Below are positions 36,319 to 45,892 of a DNA stretch of 64,000 nt, in pieces (within the stretch, counting starts at the first letter, position 1; every line of letters begins with the position of its first letter). The stretch comes from JANLTX01 sp049840835 (GTDB taxonomy: Bacteria; Armatimonadota; Armatimonadia; Armatimonadales; Armatimonadaceae). The stretch lies in assembly GCA_049840835.1 (NCBI GenBank), contig JASGJG010000010.1, positions 62,001 through 126,000 of the forward strand, in the 5' to 3' direction. Under the pieces are notes generated by a model that worked only from the letters and a program-made list of their open reading frames with translations, was not told the origin of the DNA and made no database searches. A program made the position numbers and the translations under genes.

Positions 36319-37878
36319 CTACTTCTCCGCCGTTTGAGGTGTCTGAGAATTCGCTTCGATAATTTTAATCGGGGCGCCATCACGCAGTCCGGTCTGCCCC
36401 GTGACAATAATCTTATCGCCTGCGCTCACGCCTTTTTTAATTTCCAGAGTCTCGGCGGTAGACATTCCTAGCTCGACCGGTCGCCGAACGGCTTTGGTGC
36501 CCTCAGCAACAAAGACCACCGGGCCAGAGTCGGTGCGCACCAGCGCGTCTTTGGGCACCACAACACCGTTGCGGCGCTCCTGTACTACCTGACCCCTTGC
36601 AAACATGCCGGGGCGAAGCGCTCCTGATTGATTCGGAATCGCAACCCGCACCGCGAAACTGCGCGAGCTGGTGGAGCCGGAAGGATAGAACTTGGCTACC
36701 TTACCATTGAAGACACGGCCCTTATAGGCATCCAGGCTGACCTCTACCGGCATACCAAGTCGTACCCCGGCGATATCGGTTTCCGGAACCTGCGCCTCAA
36801 AGAATACGGTGTCCAGTGAGATAAGAGTCAGCGCTGAGGCGCTAGGGGAGCCCATCTGCCCCGGCTCCGCGCTTCGCTTGGAGATAACCCCATCTATGGG
36901 CGCGTAGACCGTGCCATCTGCAACCTTCTGGCGGGCGGCAACCACATTCGCTCGTGCCTGAGCGACTCCGGCGCGTGCCTGGGCCAGGCTTGCCCGAGAC
37001 TGAGAGAGCGTAGCCTCAGCCGCCTCGATATCATCTTTGCGCACGCTGACCTGGAGCGTATTGGCCTTAGCCAGGCGCAAGGATACCTGCGCGCGGTCTA
37101 CGACAATCTGCGCCTGGCGAACAGCCTCGGCACGGCCACCTTCCTGTGCTAGAGTCAGCTGCTGTTTGGCGCTATCTAGCTGCGCCTTGGCCAGCTTCTC
37201 CTGGGTATCGTACTGATCGTAGGTAATCTGCGCGATGGCGCCTTCCTGCAGGAGCTCGGCATAGCGCTTGCGGTCCGAAGCGGCTTTCTCGTAGTTCGTC
37301 TGCGCCGTGGTCACGGCGTTTTCGGCAACTCGAATTTCCTGAGTGCGCTGCGGATTTTTCGCCAGCTCCAGACCTTGCTTCGCGGAAGCGAGCGCCTTTT
37401 CGGCATCACGCACACCAGCATCCGAGCTACTCACCTGTACACGGGCCTGGGTTTTCGCTTGAGCCAGTCTGGCCTGTGCGGTCTGTACATTCGCGGCGGC
37501 AGAGGCTACCTGGGCTTCAGACTGTCGAACGGCTGCCTCGGCAGCGGTTACCTGAGTCTGAAGGTCCGATGTATCCTGGCGCAGAGCGACCTGCCCCGCA
37601 CCGATTCGCTCACCCTCACGCCCGGCTAAGAACGTCAGGCGGGCGGCGAGCTTGGGGGCCAGCTCCACAGTTTGTGTGGCGGCCAGCGAGCCGGTGACCG
37701 ATAGGCTTCGTGTCAGTGGGGCCATCTCTGCGGCTTTGATCCGAACCGGAGTTGCCTCAGCGCCAGGGCTCGGTGAAGCGGCGGGTTTACCGCCTTCACC
37801 GCCAGCACCCTTGGGCTGGCAGCCGGTAGCGGTCATAACTCCTATTAGACCGATAGCGAGAAAACCGATACGTCTCAT
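36319..37878 (-). CDS. RND periplasmic adaptor 2 (lipoprotein membrane fusion protein)
   Basis: A 519-residue adaptor. The signal peptide ends in a lipobox-like TATGC, so it is probably an inner-membrane lipoprotein, unlike adaptor 1. A Pro/Ser/Gly-rich linker is followed by the lipoyl halves (PKLAARLTFLAGREGERIGAG; GTVYAPIDGVISKRSAEPGQM), a long coiled-coil hairpin, and beta-barrel/membrane-proximal domains (NGVVVPKDALVRTDSGPVVFV). The ATG shares one base with the TAA of the TolC-like gene (TAATG), and the stop is three bases before the permease 2 start, so all are translationally coupled. Confidence 0.93.
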   Translation of the reverse strand: MRRIGFLAIGLIGVMTATGCQPKGAGGEGGKPAASPSPGAEATPVRIKAAEMAPLTRSLSVTGSLAATQTVELAPKLAARLTFLAGREGERIGAGQVALRQDTSDLQTQVTAAEAAVRQSEAQVASAAANVQTAQARLAQAKTQARVQVSSSDAGVRDAEKALASAKQGLELAKNPQRTQEIRVAENAVTTAQTNYEKAASDRKRYAELLQEGAIAQITYDQYDTQEKLAKAQLDSAKQQLTLAQEGGRAEAVRQAQIVVDRAQVSLRLAKANTLQVSVRKDDIEAAEATLSQSRASLAQARAGVAQARANVVAARQKVADGTVYAPIDGVISKRSAEPGQMGSPSASALTLISLDTVFFEAQVPETDIAGVRLGMPVEVSLDAYKGRVFNGKVAKFYPSGSTSSRSFAVRVAIPNQSGALRPGMFARGQVVQERRNGVVVPKDALVRTDSGPVVFVAEGTKAVRRPVELGMSTAETLEIKKGVSAGDKIIVTGQTGLRDGAPIKIIEANSQTPQTAEK

Positions 37879-39393
37879 TATTTCTTTTCCTCAGAAAGGG
37901 GCGCCGCTACGATGCGCTCTAAACGCGCGAGCGCAATCAGGTAGTCGTAGCGCGCATTGACTACGTTGCTTTCCGCCTGGGTCAGCACCGTCTGCGCGTC
38001 ATTGACCGATAGTTGGGTGTCTACTCCCGCCTGGAACCGGACTCCGGCAAGTCGGTAGGCTTCACGAGCCTCTGTCACGTTGGCGCGGGCGGCTTTCAGG
38101 CGCTCATCGGCATCCTTTACCGCCACAATAACCTGCTGTACTTCTGTCTGAATACCACGCAGGAACTGGTCTTGCTGAATCGCAGCGCTACGGGCATCCG
38201 ACTTCGCCGAATCTATCTGTGCTCGGGTAGAGCCACCGTTGCTCAGTGGCAGAGATACGGTTACGTTCAGCGCGCCCGTACTCTTCGCCAGCACGAAGCC
38301 GGTGGGCTTGGGGTTGTAGTTCGTAGAAAGCGTGACTGCGGCAGAAGGATCCAGCCCCCGGTGCGCCAGTTTGATGTTTGCGTGCGCTTTATCTTTGCTC
38401 AGCGCCGCCTGGCGTGACTCCGGACGATTCTTGATAGCAGACTCTATCAGTGCCTTCTCATCCAGCGCAGGCAGGGTGGGGTCGGCTTCCGGTGCAGTGA
38501 GGTCCACCGGCGTGGCCGGGTTGATACCAAGTGCGTTTGCGAATGCCGTGCGGCTATTTGTTAGCTGATTGACAGCGCTAATACGGCTCTGCTCACTGGT
38601 CTGAAGCTGGGTGCGGGCACGAAGGACATCGAACTCAGCCGCAACTCCGGCTTTCTTCTGGGCTTCGGTAACGCGGAGCTGCTCTTTGTTCTGCTCTACA
38701 GAGGCTTCCGACACCTTCACCAGCTCACGGGCACGCAGCACACCGTAGTAGTTCAGCTTTACCGACTCGGTTAGCTCGCGCTGAGTTCTTTGTACATCTA
38801 GCGTTTGAATCTGAGTTTCCAGGTCACCGATTTTTTCCGCCGCTTTGAGCAGTCCACTGAGGTCAATAAGCTGGGTGATGCTGGCGCTGATACTGTAGTT
38901 ATTCAGCCCGCCCTGGAGCTGGAAGCCGCTACCACTGTCCGAGCCGTCATCTGTACCCGTGTCGGTCTGGCGGGAACGGGTAGTGCTTCCGGTGCTCCCT
39001 GTGGTGGTCTGCCCCAGGGGAATAGTCTGACTGCCGGGGGGAGTGAACTGGAGCTGCGGGGCGAATGGGTTCTGAAGCTGACTTGCACTACTCGCACCAC
39101 CAGCGCCCCCAAATGAGGAAGCGACATTCAGTAGCCGGGAGTAGCTGGCGCTAGCATTTATCTGCGGGCGCTTGATGGCAAGAATCTGTGCGACGGAGGC
39201 TTTCGTTTTCAGCAAGCGCTCCGTGGAAAGCTGCAAACCAGGGTTGTTCGTGTAGGCAATCGCCAGAGCCTGGTCCAGGCCGGTAATGGTTAGCGGTTCC
39301 GCAGTGGCGTTTGTGGTCGTGGTAGGCGCGGTCTGCTGTGCCAGGACTGCAGGCGCAATAAGTAGGGGAGAGGGCTAAGAGCGTGTATCTCAT
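37878..39393 (-). CDS. TolC-like outer-membrane efflux channel, single-base frameshift
   Basis: The joined product is about 505 aa. ATG 39393 begins MRYTLLALSP; adding one C to the C4 run (GGGG at 39365-39368 on the plus strand) continues it as LLIAPAVLAQQTAPTTTT, a normal signal peptide, then LTITGLDQALAIAYTNNPGLQLS, the usual start of an outer-membrane efflux protein. Both TolC repeats are present, with coiled-coil segments and the conserved second-repeat start (ANIKLAHRGLDPSAAVTLSTNYNPK). A Ser/Thr/Gly-rich insert (~residues 105-150) is unusual. The start overlaps the tetR stop (ATGA). It probably serves both efflux systems. Confidence 0.9.
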
Positions 39394-39965
39394 TCGTTCG
39401 TTTCAGGGGACTCAAGAGAGTCGGAAGAAGGGGTGGCCAGTTCTAGAAGCAGGTCAATCACCTTGCGGCGCGCTTCTGCAGAAGGGGGGCGCACTCCCAT
39501 GAGGTCGTTAAACTTCAGCCCATCGAGCGCCAGGCGGATGAGCAGTGTGGTTGTGGGATCCAATTCATCGTTAAGAAGAATTTCTTCCCACTCCGTGATG
39601 CGAGTTCGAATAATGGCGAGCAGCTCAGGATCGTTTGCGACCGCTGCCAGCATGCCCGCGCCGCCACGCTCTTCCATGCCGTCCGGAGGACAGACATGTA
39701 CCTTTAGCATAGCACGTATAGCACGGCCTGGCCCTATGGGTTCCTGGGCAATCTGCTGCTGCCAGGCGGCATAGTGGCAATCCATGCCGGAGTTGATCAG
39801 CCCGCCTATGAGGGCATTCTTGGTGGGGAAGTAATAGAGGACAGCGCCTTTACTGACTCCTGCCTCCCGTGCGACAAGGTCTAGGGTGAGGCGTGCGATA
39901 CCGTCGCGCATCACGACATTGTGAGCGGCTTTGAGTAGCTCCTCGAATTTTTCTGGCTTACGCAT
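39390..39965 (-). CDS. TetR/AcrR family repressor of the efflux operon
   Basis: A 191-residue regulator. The helix-turn-helix reads IARLTLDLVAREAGVSKGAVLYYFPTKNALIGGLI. The ligand domain has PIGPGRAIRAMLKVHVCPPDGMEERGG and a C-terminal helix bundle, as in TetR_C domains of efflux repressors. It is the first gene of the operon with the TolC-like protein, adaptor 2 and permease 2. Its promoter contains two perfect palindromes, so autoregulation is very likely. Confidence 0.95.
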   Translation of the reverse strand: MRKPEKFEELLKAAHNVVMRDGIARLTLDLVAREAGVSKGAVLYYFPTKNALIGGLINSGMDCHYAAWQQQIAQEPIGPGRAIRAMLKVHVCPPDGMEERGGAGMLAAVANDPELLAIIRTRITEWEEILLNDELDPTTTLLIRLALDGLKFNDLMGVRPPSAEARRKVIDLLLELATPSSDSLESPETNE

Positions 39966-39969
39966 AAAA

Positions 39970-40017
39970 ACTGACCGTCCGGACGGTTTTATACCGTCCG
40001 GACGGTCAGTTTGTCAA
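39970..40017 (-). promoter_or_regulatory. Promoter and twin operator of the tetR-tolC-RND operon
   Basis: On the minus strand: -35 TTGACA (40017-40012), an 18-bp spacer and -10 TATAAA (39993-39988). Two copies of the 14-bp perfect palindrome ACCGTCCGGACGGT (39974-39987 and 39993-40006, centres 19 bp apart) flank and overlap the -10 and fill the spacer. They extend to 18-bp arms ACTGACCGTCCGGACGGT that are mirror images, so the whole block is one large palindrome. A TetR dimer pair bound here would block RNA polymerase. The -35 overlaps the stop codon of the VIT gene. Confidence 0.9.
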
Positions 40018-42941
40018 GAGCCTATCCGAACGGTGCCAATATCGACTGTTTCTTTACTCTCTCGAAGTCGCAGAGTCAGGAAAGATCTTTTTTCGTTGGG
40101 CCGCCCAAAATTCGTGATGACCGTGGCCTGAACCGTGGTCGGACCCAGCGCTTTTTGAGAGGCAGAGCCATAGAAATTGGAGAGCACCTTGTAGGAGCCG
40201 GGCATCGCCTTGCGAATCACATACTCTTCTGGCCCATAGCCGCGAGTGCAGTCATCCGAGAGATGGCCACCGATAGCTGTTCGGTTATGACCATAGAAAC
40301 ATTCCTCGCTACTTGGTTCCACCACATGGAGGTCCATATCGGTCAGATCCGTATCCCAACCCATCACGATACGCAGGTCAGCAGTCAGCGGGCGCACCAG
40401 CCGGGTATCCAGTGGATTGTTGATTTTGCCAGGACCAAGCCTTGACAGAATCCCATTCGCCTCTACCAGGGCAATCAGGTTGATGTCCTCAAAGTCGGAA
40501 TCTTCTCGCTGCCACCGCCCGCGCACCAGCTCATCAAGCCGATTCAGCGCCTGCTGGTAATTCCCGTTCGCCTCATAGGCCAGCGCCAGGTCGCGCAGGC
40601 TGTGCGGTTCCTCCGGGCGAAGCAGACGTACTCTGTCGAAGATAGCCACAGCAAGGTCGGATTCTTTTAGCTCCACCAATCGTCTACCGAGAATCCGTAG
40701 TAGAGCCGGATCGCCCGCACCAATCTCCGCCAGACTCAGCAGTACGCGCCGTCCTTCAGCCCGGAGTCCAAGCTGGAACAGGGTCTCCGCGCAATCGATA
40801 TAGAACCCCGGTGTGGCTCCCCAGGTCTCCCGCTCCTTCAGATAGGTAGCATAGGCCAGCTCCACGCCCGCCGCCTTCATCGCTTTCACATAGGGCACAT
40901 TCGGCGACCATGCTTTGATCGTCACGCTGGCCATTGTTTCAGCGCTCTCCTCATCAGCAAAGCGCTTGGCAACCCTCGTCGCGGCAAGTCCTCCCCTGAA
41001 GCCCCCCAGACCCTCTCCGGCACTGGGTCTGCCTGTCGAGGGACTAGCAACGCGTAGTGCACGGGCCGGAGCGTCTGCGGGAGCACGCCGGAACCTGGTG
41101 GTAGTCCGCTCGTCTCCATCTTTCATGGCCTGTTTTTCTTTGTAGCGGAAGTTGTCCGGGTAGGTGAACCGGGTATCCCACCAGGCCACCAGCTCTTTCC
41201 AGCGCTGGGCCAGCTTATTGAGCTGCTCAGTACTTTTCTTCTTCTGCGTTGCCACTCGCTTCTGCTCTTCGGCTAAATACGCATCGTAGAGTGCGGCGCG
41301 GCTTCGAGCCGGGGGAATATGATGTTCTACATGCTGCTCCAGAGTCTCTAAAACCAGCAAGCTGGTCCCTTCCGTTACGATGCCGTAGTCCTGGCCTAGC
41401 TTTACCAGCGCCTCACGGTTCGTTTCCTCATCTATGGAAAGCTCTTCCGCTTCCTGCGCGGCCCACCACCGGGCAAGAGTGCCCGCTGCCATACGATTCG
41501 CCGGGGTATCCACGGGTGAACCTACGGAAACCTCCCGATGAATCAGAGCAGGGTTGCCGGTATAGCCGTACTGCAGATCGAAATGGGCATTGCCACTGAC
41601 CAGCTTACCGACAATTACATTGCCCTCACGCCGGAAATGGATATCTTTTGCCGCCAGGTTGCGGTTCCGCATCTCTACCTTCTGAAGCCCGAAGGCAGGC
41701 TGTCCCACCTCCCAGACAGAGGCGGATAGTGTATTCTGGGTCAGATTCACCAGGCTACCGCCAGAACGCTCGGCCATAGAGCGCAAATACGGATAGTTCG
41801 CCTGTGGCCCACTCGATACCGCCCACAGAGGTGAGCCCGCCAGCCCTACATTGGTACGCCCGAGGGTGGAGATGCCATCGGAGAAAAGCAGATAGAAGCC
41901 GCCGCCTGTGGCTCTGGGCAGGTTCTTCAGCACGTTCAAGTCAGTGCCACCATCTAAGGGGACACTCCGGAGATAGTTCAGCAGCGCCGAACCATCTCCA
42001 TTGAAAATAGGGAAGGTTCTCTCGGCTTCCAGAGTGTCGCGGAGCACTCGAACCCCAATTGTCACCCCATTCAAGCGTGCCAGAAGCAGGCGTAATAGCT
42101 CCAATTCCAGCGCGAGGTCCGCATCTTTGCGAGAGAGGCTGGCATCCCACAGAATCGTGAAGCGGCTCAGTGAGGGGGCGTGGTCGAACTGCGCTGCGAT
42201 TTCATGATTCTCTATCAAAAAGAATGTTTCGGGAGCCTGAGTACCTGCCGGGGTGAAGGTCTCCATATACGCATGAGGTCCGGCAGGTATAGGCGCGCGC
42301 ACCACCAGGTCCGCATTCAGTGGCTGCTTACTGAGCCGCAGCACGCCATCTACAGAAATATCTCCCAACCGAGCGCTGCCACCCTCAACAGCGATAGTAG
42401 TCTGGTCCGGCGCTGCGCCCCACCATAGGGGTAGAGTCACCATACGCGTCGCATTGCTCTCCTGTGTGTCCAGGTCGAACCGCACCCGAATAGTTCGGGT
42501 GCCACCTGCGGGAATAGGATAAACGCGCAGCCGGAACTGGTTCCCCTCTGCCTTCTCCGCAAGTCCAGGGTCCACACCTTTGCGTACCTCGGTTTCATAC
42601 ACCACTCGTGCCTGCTCCTTCTCGACCGGCACGGCGTCTACCAGCTCGCCCTTGACATCTATGGCATATCCGGAGAGTGTGGCGCCTTCGGGCAAGGGCA
42701 TGAGCAACTCACCCTCTAAGACCCGGTTATTGGGATTGAAAAACGTGAGGGTTTCCGTGGCACTGGCAAGCGGCCCGGTGAGATTCAAGCCAATCTCTAC
42801 CTTTTGAAGCGAAACAGGTTGTTCGATTTTCGCCTGGATTCGAATTCGGGGCGGTAAAGGAAGTTGGGTTTCCTGCTTGGCGAGGGTAGGGGACAACACT
42901 GTTCCCAGAGCGGCGATAGTAAGCCAGAGTTTATGTTTCAT
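40014..42941 (-). CDS. VIT and von Willebrand-type domain protein with C-terminal DUF2135-like domain
   Basis: A 975-residue exported protein with a signal peptide (MKHKLWLTIAALGTVLSPTLA). Residues ~35-165 are a VIT domain (TETLTFFNPNNRVLEGELLMPLPEGATLSGYAI). A von Willebrand A-like domain follows with a MIDAS-type DASLS (FTILWDASLSRKD), then TFPIFNGDGSALLNYLRSVPLDGGTDLN. A helical middle part with a TPR-like stretch (~760-850: LLRPEEPHSLRDLALAYEANGNYQQALNRLDEL) leads to a C-terminal DUF2135-like domain (DLRIVMGWDTDLTDMDLHVVEPSSEECFYGH...GPEEYVIRKAMPGSYKV). Its stop lies inside the -35 of the tetR promoter. Cellular role is unknown; it is likely an envelope or adhesion protein. Confidence 0.88.
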   Translation of the reverse strand: MKHKLWLTIAALGTVLSPTLAKQETQLPLPPRIRIQAKIEQPVSLQKVEIGLNLTGPLASATETLTFFNPNNRVLEGELLMPLPEGATLSGYAIDVKGELVDAVPVEKEQARVVYETEVRKGVDPGLAEKAEGNQFRLRVYPIPAGGTRTIRVRFDLDTQESNATRMVTLPLWWGAAPDQTTIAVEGGSARLGDISVDGVLRLSKQPLNADLVVRAPIPAGPHAYMETFTPAGTQAPETFFLIENHEIAAQFDHAPSLSRFTILWDASLSRKDADLALELELLRLLLARLNGVTIGVRVLRDTLEAERTFPIFNGDGSALLNYLRSVPLDGGTDLNVLKNLPRATGGGFYLLFSDGISTLGRTNVGLAGSPLWAVSSGPQANYPYLRSMAERSGGSLVNLTQNTLSASVWEVGQPAFGLQKVEMRNRNLAAKDIHFRREGNVIVGKLVSGNAHFDLQYGYTGNPALIHREVSVGSPVDTPANRMAAGTLARWWAAQEAEELSIDEETNREALVKLGQDYGIVTEGTSLLVLETLEQHVEHHIPPARSRAALYDAYLAEEQKRVATQKKKSTEQLNKLAQRWKELVAWWDTRFTYPDNFRYKEKQAMKDGDERTTTRFRRAPADAPARALRVASPSTGRPSAGEGLGGFRGGLAATRVAKRFADEESAETMASVTIKAWSPNVPYVKAMKAAGVELAYATYLKERETWGATPGFYIDCAETLFQLGLRAEGRRVLLSLAEIGAGDPALLRILGRRLVELKESDLAVAIFDRVRLLRPEEPHSLRDLALAYEANGNYQQALNRLDELVRGRWQREDSDFEDINLIALVEANGILSRLGPGKINNPLDTRLVRPLTADLRIVMGWDTDLTDMDLHVVEPSSEECFYGHNRTAIGGHLSDDCTRGYGPEEYVIRKAMPGSYKVLSNFYGSASQKALGPTTVQATVITNFGRPNEKRSFLTLRLRESKETVDIGTVRIGS

Positions 42942-43036
42942 TCTGGCTTGTTTGATACAGCGATAGGGAGATTGCTTCGGCTGTGCTGCGTATCTTTGAC
43001 ATTGTGCCCTTCAGGCATGCCCCAAGCCTCCGAATT
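42942..43036. other. Upstream region of the VIT gene
   Basis: Together with the element at 43037-43211 and the ccmF terminator this makes a 326-base gap. No convincing -10/-35 pair or ORF is visible in these 95 bases; a short inverted pair around GCCCTTCAGGCATGCC is not a terminator. Confidence 0.4.
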
Positions 43037-43211
43037 CCCCCTATCCCCCAATAATGGGGGCATCCAGATTAGAAAACCCCTTTGAGCCGCTTCGCGGCGA
43101 TATTCGCTTGCCGATAGGCTCTTCGTTAGCGCCATCAATGCTGCGGAGCAGCTAAGATCTGCTCGCAGGGCATTGCTCTATCTGGTGCCCCCATTATTGG
43201 GGGATAGGGGG
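43037..43211. repeat. MITE-like element with perfect 26-bp terminal inverted repeats
   Basis: The ends, starting CCCCCTATCCCCCAATAATG at 43037-43062 and repeated exactly in inverse at 43186-43211, enclose ~123 bp with an inner hairpin GCCGCTTCGCGGC. There is no ORF of note. Arm-like sequence also occurs inside the GT39-like gene at 5.13 kb. No clear target-site duplication was found. Confidence 0.8.
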
Positions 43212-43220
43212 CAGAATGCT

Positions 43221-43248
43221 AAAAAGCCCCCATTGCTGGGGGCTTTTT
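43221..43248. terminator. Terminator downstream of ccmF
   Basis: Stem AAAAAGCCCCCA / TGGGGGCTTTTT with a TTGC loop, 20 bases after the ccmF stop; symmetrical A/T runs make it work on either strand. Confidence 0.88.
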
Positions 43249-43267
43249 ACTATATGAGCCGGAGTGT

Positions 43268-45877
43268 TCAGGCTACTTTATTCGCAGCCAGGTTATCGTC
43301 TCCGTCATCTCCAAAAATCCCTTGCTCTTTGGCGCGGCGACGGTAGGCAACGAAGCCACCAGCAGAGAACAGCAGCGTGCCCAGCCAGACCATCCAGATC
43401 ATCGGTTTGGTGCCGATGGACACATACACAAGGTCCGAGGGGTCCGGAGCATTGAAGGTCTCAAAGCGCAGGGTCTTGAACTCCGAGAGCGACTGAATCT
43501 GCTGCGCCTCAAAGAACGCCGGAGACTGGGTCAGGGCTTCGCGGAACGCCGGGGAGCCGGGAGGGCCTGCTTTCTTGGCTTCTTCCACGGCAGCTCGGGA
43601 GCCTGCCATAGCCTCACCAACTTCCTGTTGGCTGGGTGGCGGCACGAAGCGCAGGATTACCGGTTTGCCTTCAGGACCAGGGATAGTGGCAACCTCAGAG
43701 AACATGCCCGCATTGCGCTTCTGTACTATCGTCGGCTCAACCATAACCTCTTTGTCGCGCCACTTGACGTTCACAATAGCGGACACACGAGTCTGAGGCA
43801 GCGAATTGAACGCGGCTTCGTTGGCGGCACGCAGAGCCGCTGCCGAGGCATCGTCCAGCTTCTCGTTCATCAGGGTGAACGTGTACTCGCCAAACGTCTT
43901 CGACTTACCGTTCTCCAGCGAGAACTGGTTGTTAGAACTAAGAGCGCGTGGGTCGTCCATCTGCTCCACCGGTTCACCGGCATGAGCCACGTACAGGTCA
44001 CCCTGCCATAGGTCATGCATCCATCCCTGAAAGGTTAATAGATTAGGTCGGTGAATGGATGGCGGATTACCAAACATTTCGTCTTTATTGTTCCAAGGTG
44101 CAAAGTAGAACCTAGGACGAGCTTCCCAGGCGTGCCCATTCTTCTCAACCCGAATACGAATATGATTTCCATCTCGTCCTAACCAGTCACTACCACGATC
44201 AAAGGGCTGAGTAGTGTAGCCCAAATAGGTTAATGTATAACCAAGCTCTTTTACTTGTACAGGCTGGTTGATGTGTAGTTCAACATTCTCGACTGTTTTT
44301 TGAAAAGCCACTAGACATGCAATACCCGCAAGAGCCAGACCCGCACCTGCGTGAGCCACAAAACCGCCGATAGTCATGCGTGGTTTTGGATGCTTCAAAC
44401 GGGGAAGTATCAACAGCACATTAGCCAGAGCCGCGAACATTGAAGTCGCGAAGAGCAGCACCATCCAGGGTTTGCGTACTCCCAGGTAGAACCCGAGCGC
44501 TGTCATGACCAGGGTAACGCCAATTGCTGCGATATAGCTGGGGAAGAGTTTCTTGCCCATACTTTCGAAGACATTATTCTTCCAGGCCAGGTAGGGGGTT
44601 GCCGCCATGAGCAGAGTGAACAGAATCGCCATGGGGTAGGCGGCCTGATCGTAGAAGCTAGCACCGACCGCTGCGCCCTTCTTCGGGTCGAAAACCTCGC
44701 CCGCCTTTAGGTCAAACGAGCCTTTTAATAAGAACTGGAATGGAGCATACTTGCTCAGAATCGGTGCGCTCATACCGATAGTGACCAGTACTCCCAGCAG
44801 GCCGAAAATCAGCGCGGCCAAAAAGAAACCGAATTCACGGCTAAGAATTTTGTCGTAAGAACCACCCTTAGGGATCTCTCGCCAGCGCCAGAATAGTAGC
44901 CCCATCGGTACAAAAGTGAGTATCAATACGGCGACCATCATCAAAGTTTTTCCCTGATTGCCCAGAGAACTAAACGAGTGTACGGAGAAGTCGGAGAGTA
45001 GGCCGGTACGTGTGAGAAAGGTGCCGTAGTTCATGGCCGCGAACGGCAGGAAGGCCAACAGGAAGTTGCCGATACGCATGCCGCCGTTTTTGAGCTGTAC
45101 CGGAATACCGTGCAGCAGCGCTACCAACAACAACCAGGGCACCAGCGATGAGTTCTCGACTGGATCCCAAGCCCAGAAGCCGCCCCAGCCCAGAGTCTCA
45201 TAGGCCCAGTAGCCGCCCAGAGAAAGGCCGAAACCGAGCGTAGCAAAGGAGAACAGACTCCAGGAGAACGCTTGCTTTGCCCAGCCATCCCAATCACGCT
45301 TGAGCAGGCCGTAGATACCGAAGATCGCCGGGAAGACAGTAGAAGACCACCCTAAGAACAGCATGGGTGGATGAATCACCATCCAATAGTTCTCTAGCAG
45401 CGGATTTAGACCACGACCATCAGCAGGTACAGGACCCGTTCCTAGCTTAAAGGGGCACTTAAGTAATAGAAGGAATAACAGATAGATCTGCACGATGCCG
45501 TAGAGTGTCCAGGTGAACGTGAGGGATTTCCCGCCCTTCTTCACCATGACAGCGGCCAGCAAGGTTGACCAGAACGCCCAGAGGAGAATAGAGCCTTCTT
45601 GACCGCCCCAGAACGCCGCTAACAAATACCAACTGTCAGAGCGCTTGGCGCTGTATTCTGCCACATAGGCTATCTGAAATTGGTGCGTAGTGATGAGGTA
45701 CATCAAGTACGCTGCCGCCGCTAGGATTGCGCCTGTGGAAAGATAGGCGAGCTTCTTTGCCCAGGGGAGCAGTTTTTCCTGCCCTGCCCGCGTAGAGAGC
45801 GGGAAGAGGACATTCGCCGCTACTGTCGCTATCAGCGAGAGTATCAGCAGGCCGTATCCAGTGTAGCTAATCAGCAT
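43268..45877 (-). CDS. ccmF: Cytochrome c haem lyase subunit CcmF
   Basis: An 869-residue polytopic protein. The haem-handling WWD motif is WGGFWAWDPVENSSLVPWL, preceded by the conserved MVIHPPMLFLGW with its His, and FWGGQEGSILLW near the start. A large periplasmic domain lies at ~560-810 between hydrophobic regions, as in CcmF/NrfE. With CcmE it transfers haem to apocytochromes. It is separated from ccmE by 194 bases containing a palindromic repeat, so it may be transcribed with the operon or apart. The ~40 Ala/Glu/Pro-rich residues near GSRAAVEEAKKAGPPGSPAF are unusual. Confidence 0.95.
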   Translation of the reverse strand: MLISYTGYGLLILSLIATVAANVLFPLSTRAGQEKLLPWAKKLAYLSTGAILAAAAYLMYLITTHQFQIAYVAEYSAKRSDSWYLLAAFWGGQEGSILLWAFWSTLLAAVMVKKGGKSLTFTWTLYGIVQIYLLFLLLLKCPFKLGTGPVPADGRGLNPLLENYWMVIHPPMLFLGWSSTVFPAIFGIYGLLKRDWDGWAKQAFSWSLFSFATLGFGLSLGGYWAYETLGWGGFWAWDPVENSSLVPWLLLVALLHGIPVQLKNGGMRIGNFLLAFLPFAAMNYGTFLTRTGLLSDFSVHSFSSLGNQGKTLMMVAVLILTFVPMGLLFWRWREIPKGGSYDKILSREFGFFLAALIFGLLGVLVTIGMSAPILSKYAPFQFLLKGSFDLKAGEVFDPKKGAAVGASFYDQAAYPMAILFTLLMAATPYLAWKNNVFESMGKKLFPSYIAAIGVTLVMTALGFYLGVRKPWMVLLFATSMFAALANVLLILPRLKHPKPRMTIGGFVAHAGAGLALAGIACLVAFQKTVENVELHINQPVQVKELGYTLTYLGYTTQPFDRGSDWLGRDGNHIRIRVEKNGHAWEARPRFYFAPWNNKDEMFGNPPSIHRPNLLTFQGWMHDLWQGDLYVAHAGEPVEQMDDPRALSSNNQFSLENGKSKTFGEYTFTLMNEKLDDASAAALRAANEAAFNSLPQTRVSAIVNVKWRDKEVMVEPTIVQKRNAGMFSEVATIPGPEGKPVILRFVPPPSQQEVGEAMAGSRAAVEEAKKAGPPGSPAFREALTQSPAFFEAQQIQSLSEFKTLRFETFNAPDPSDLVYVSIGTKPMIWMVWLGTLLFSAGGFVAYRRRAKEQGIFGDDGDDNLAANKVA

Positions 45878-45892
45878 GGTTTTTGAAATCTA

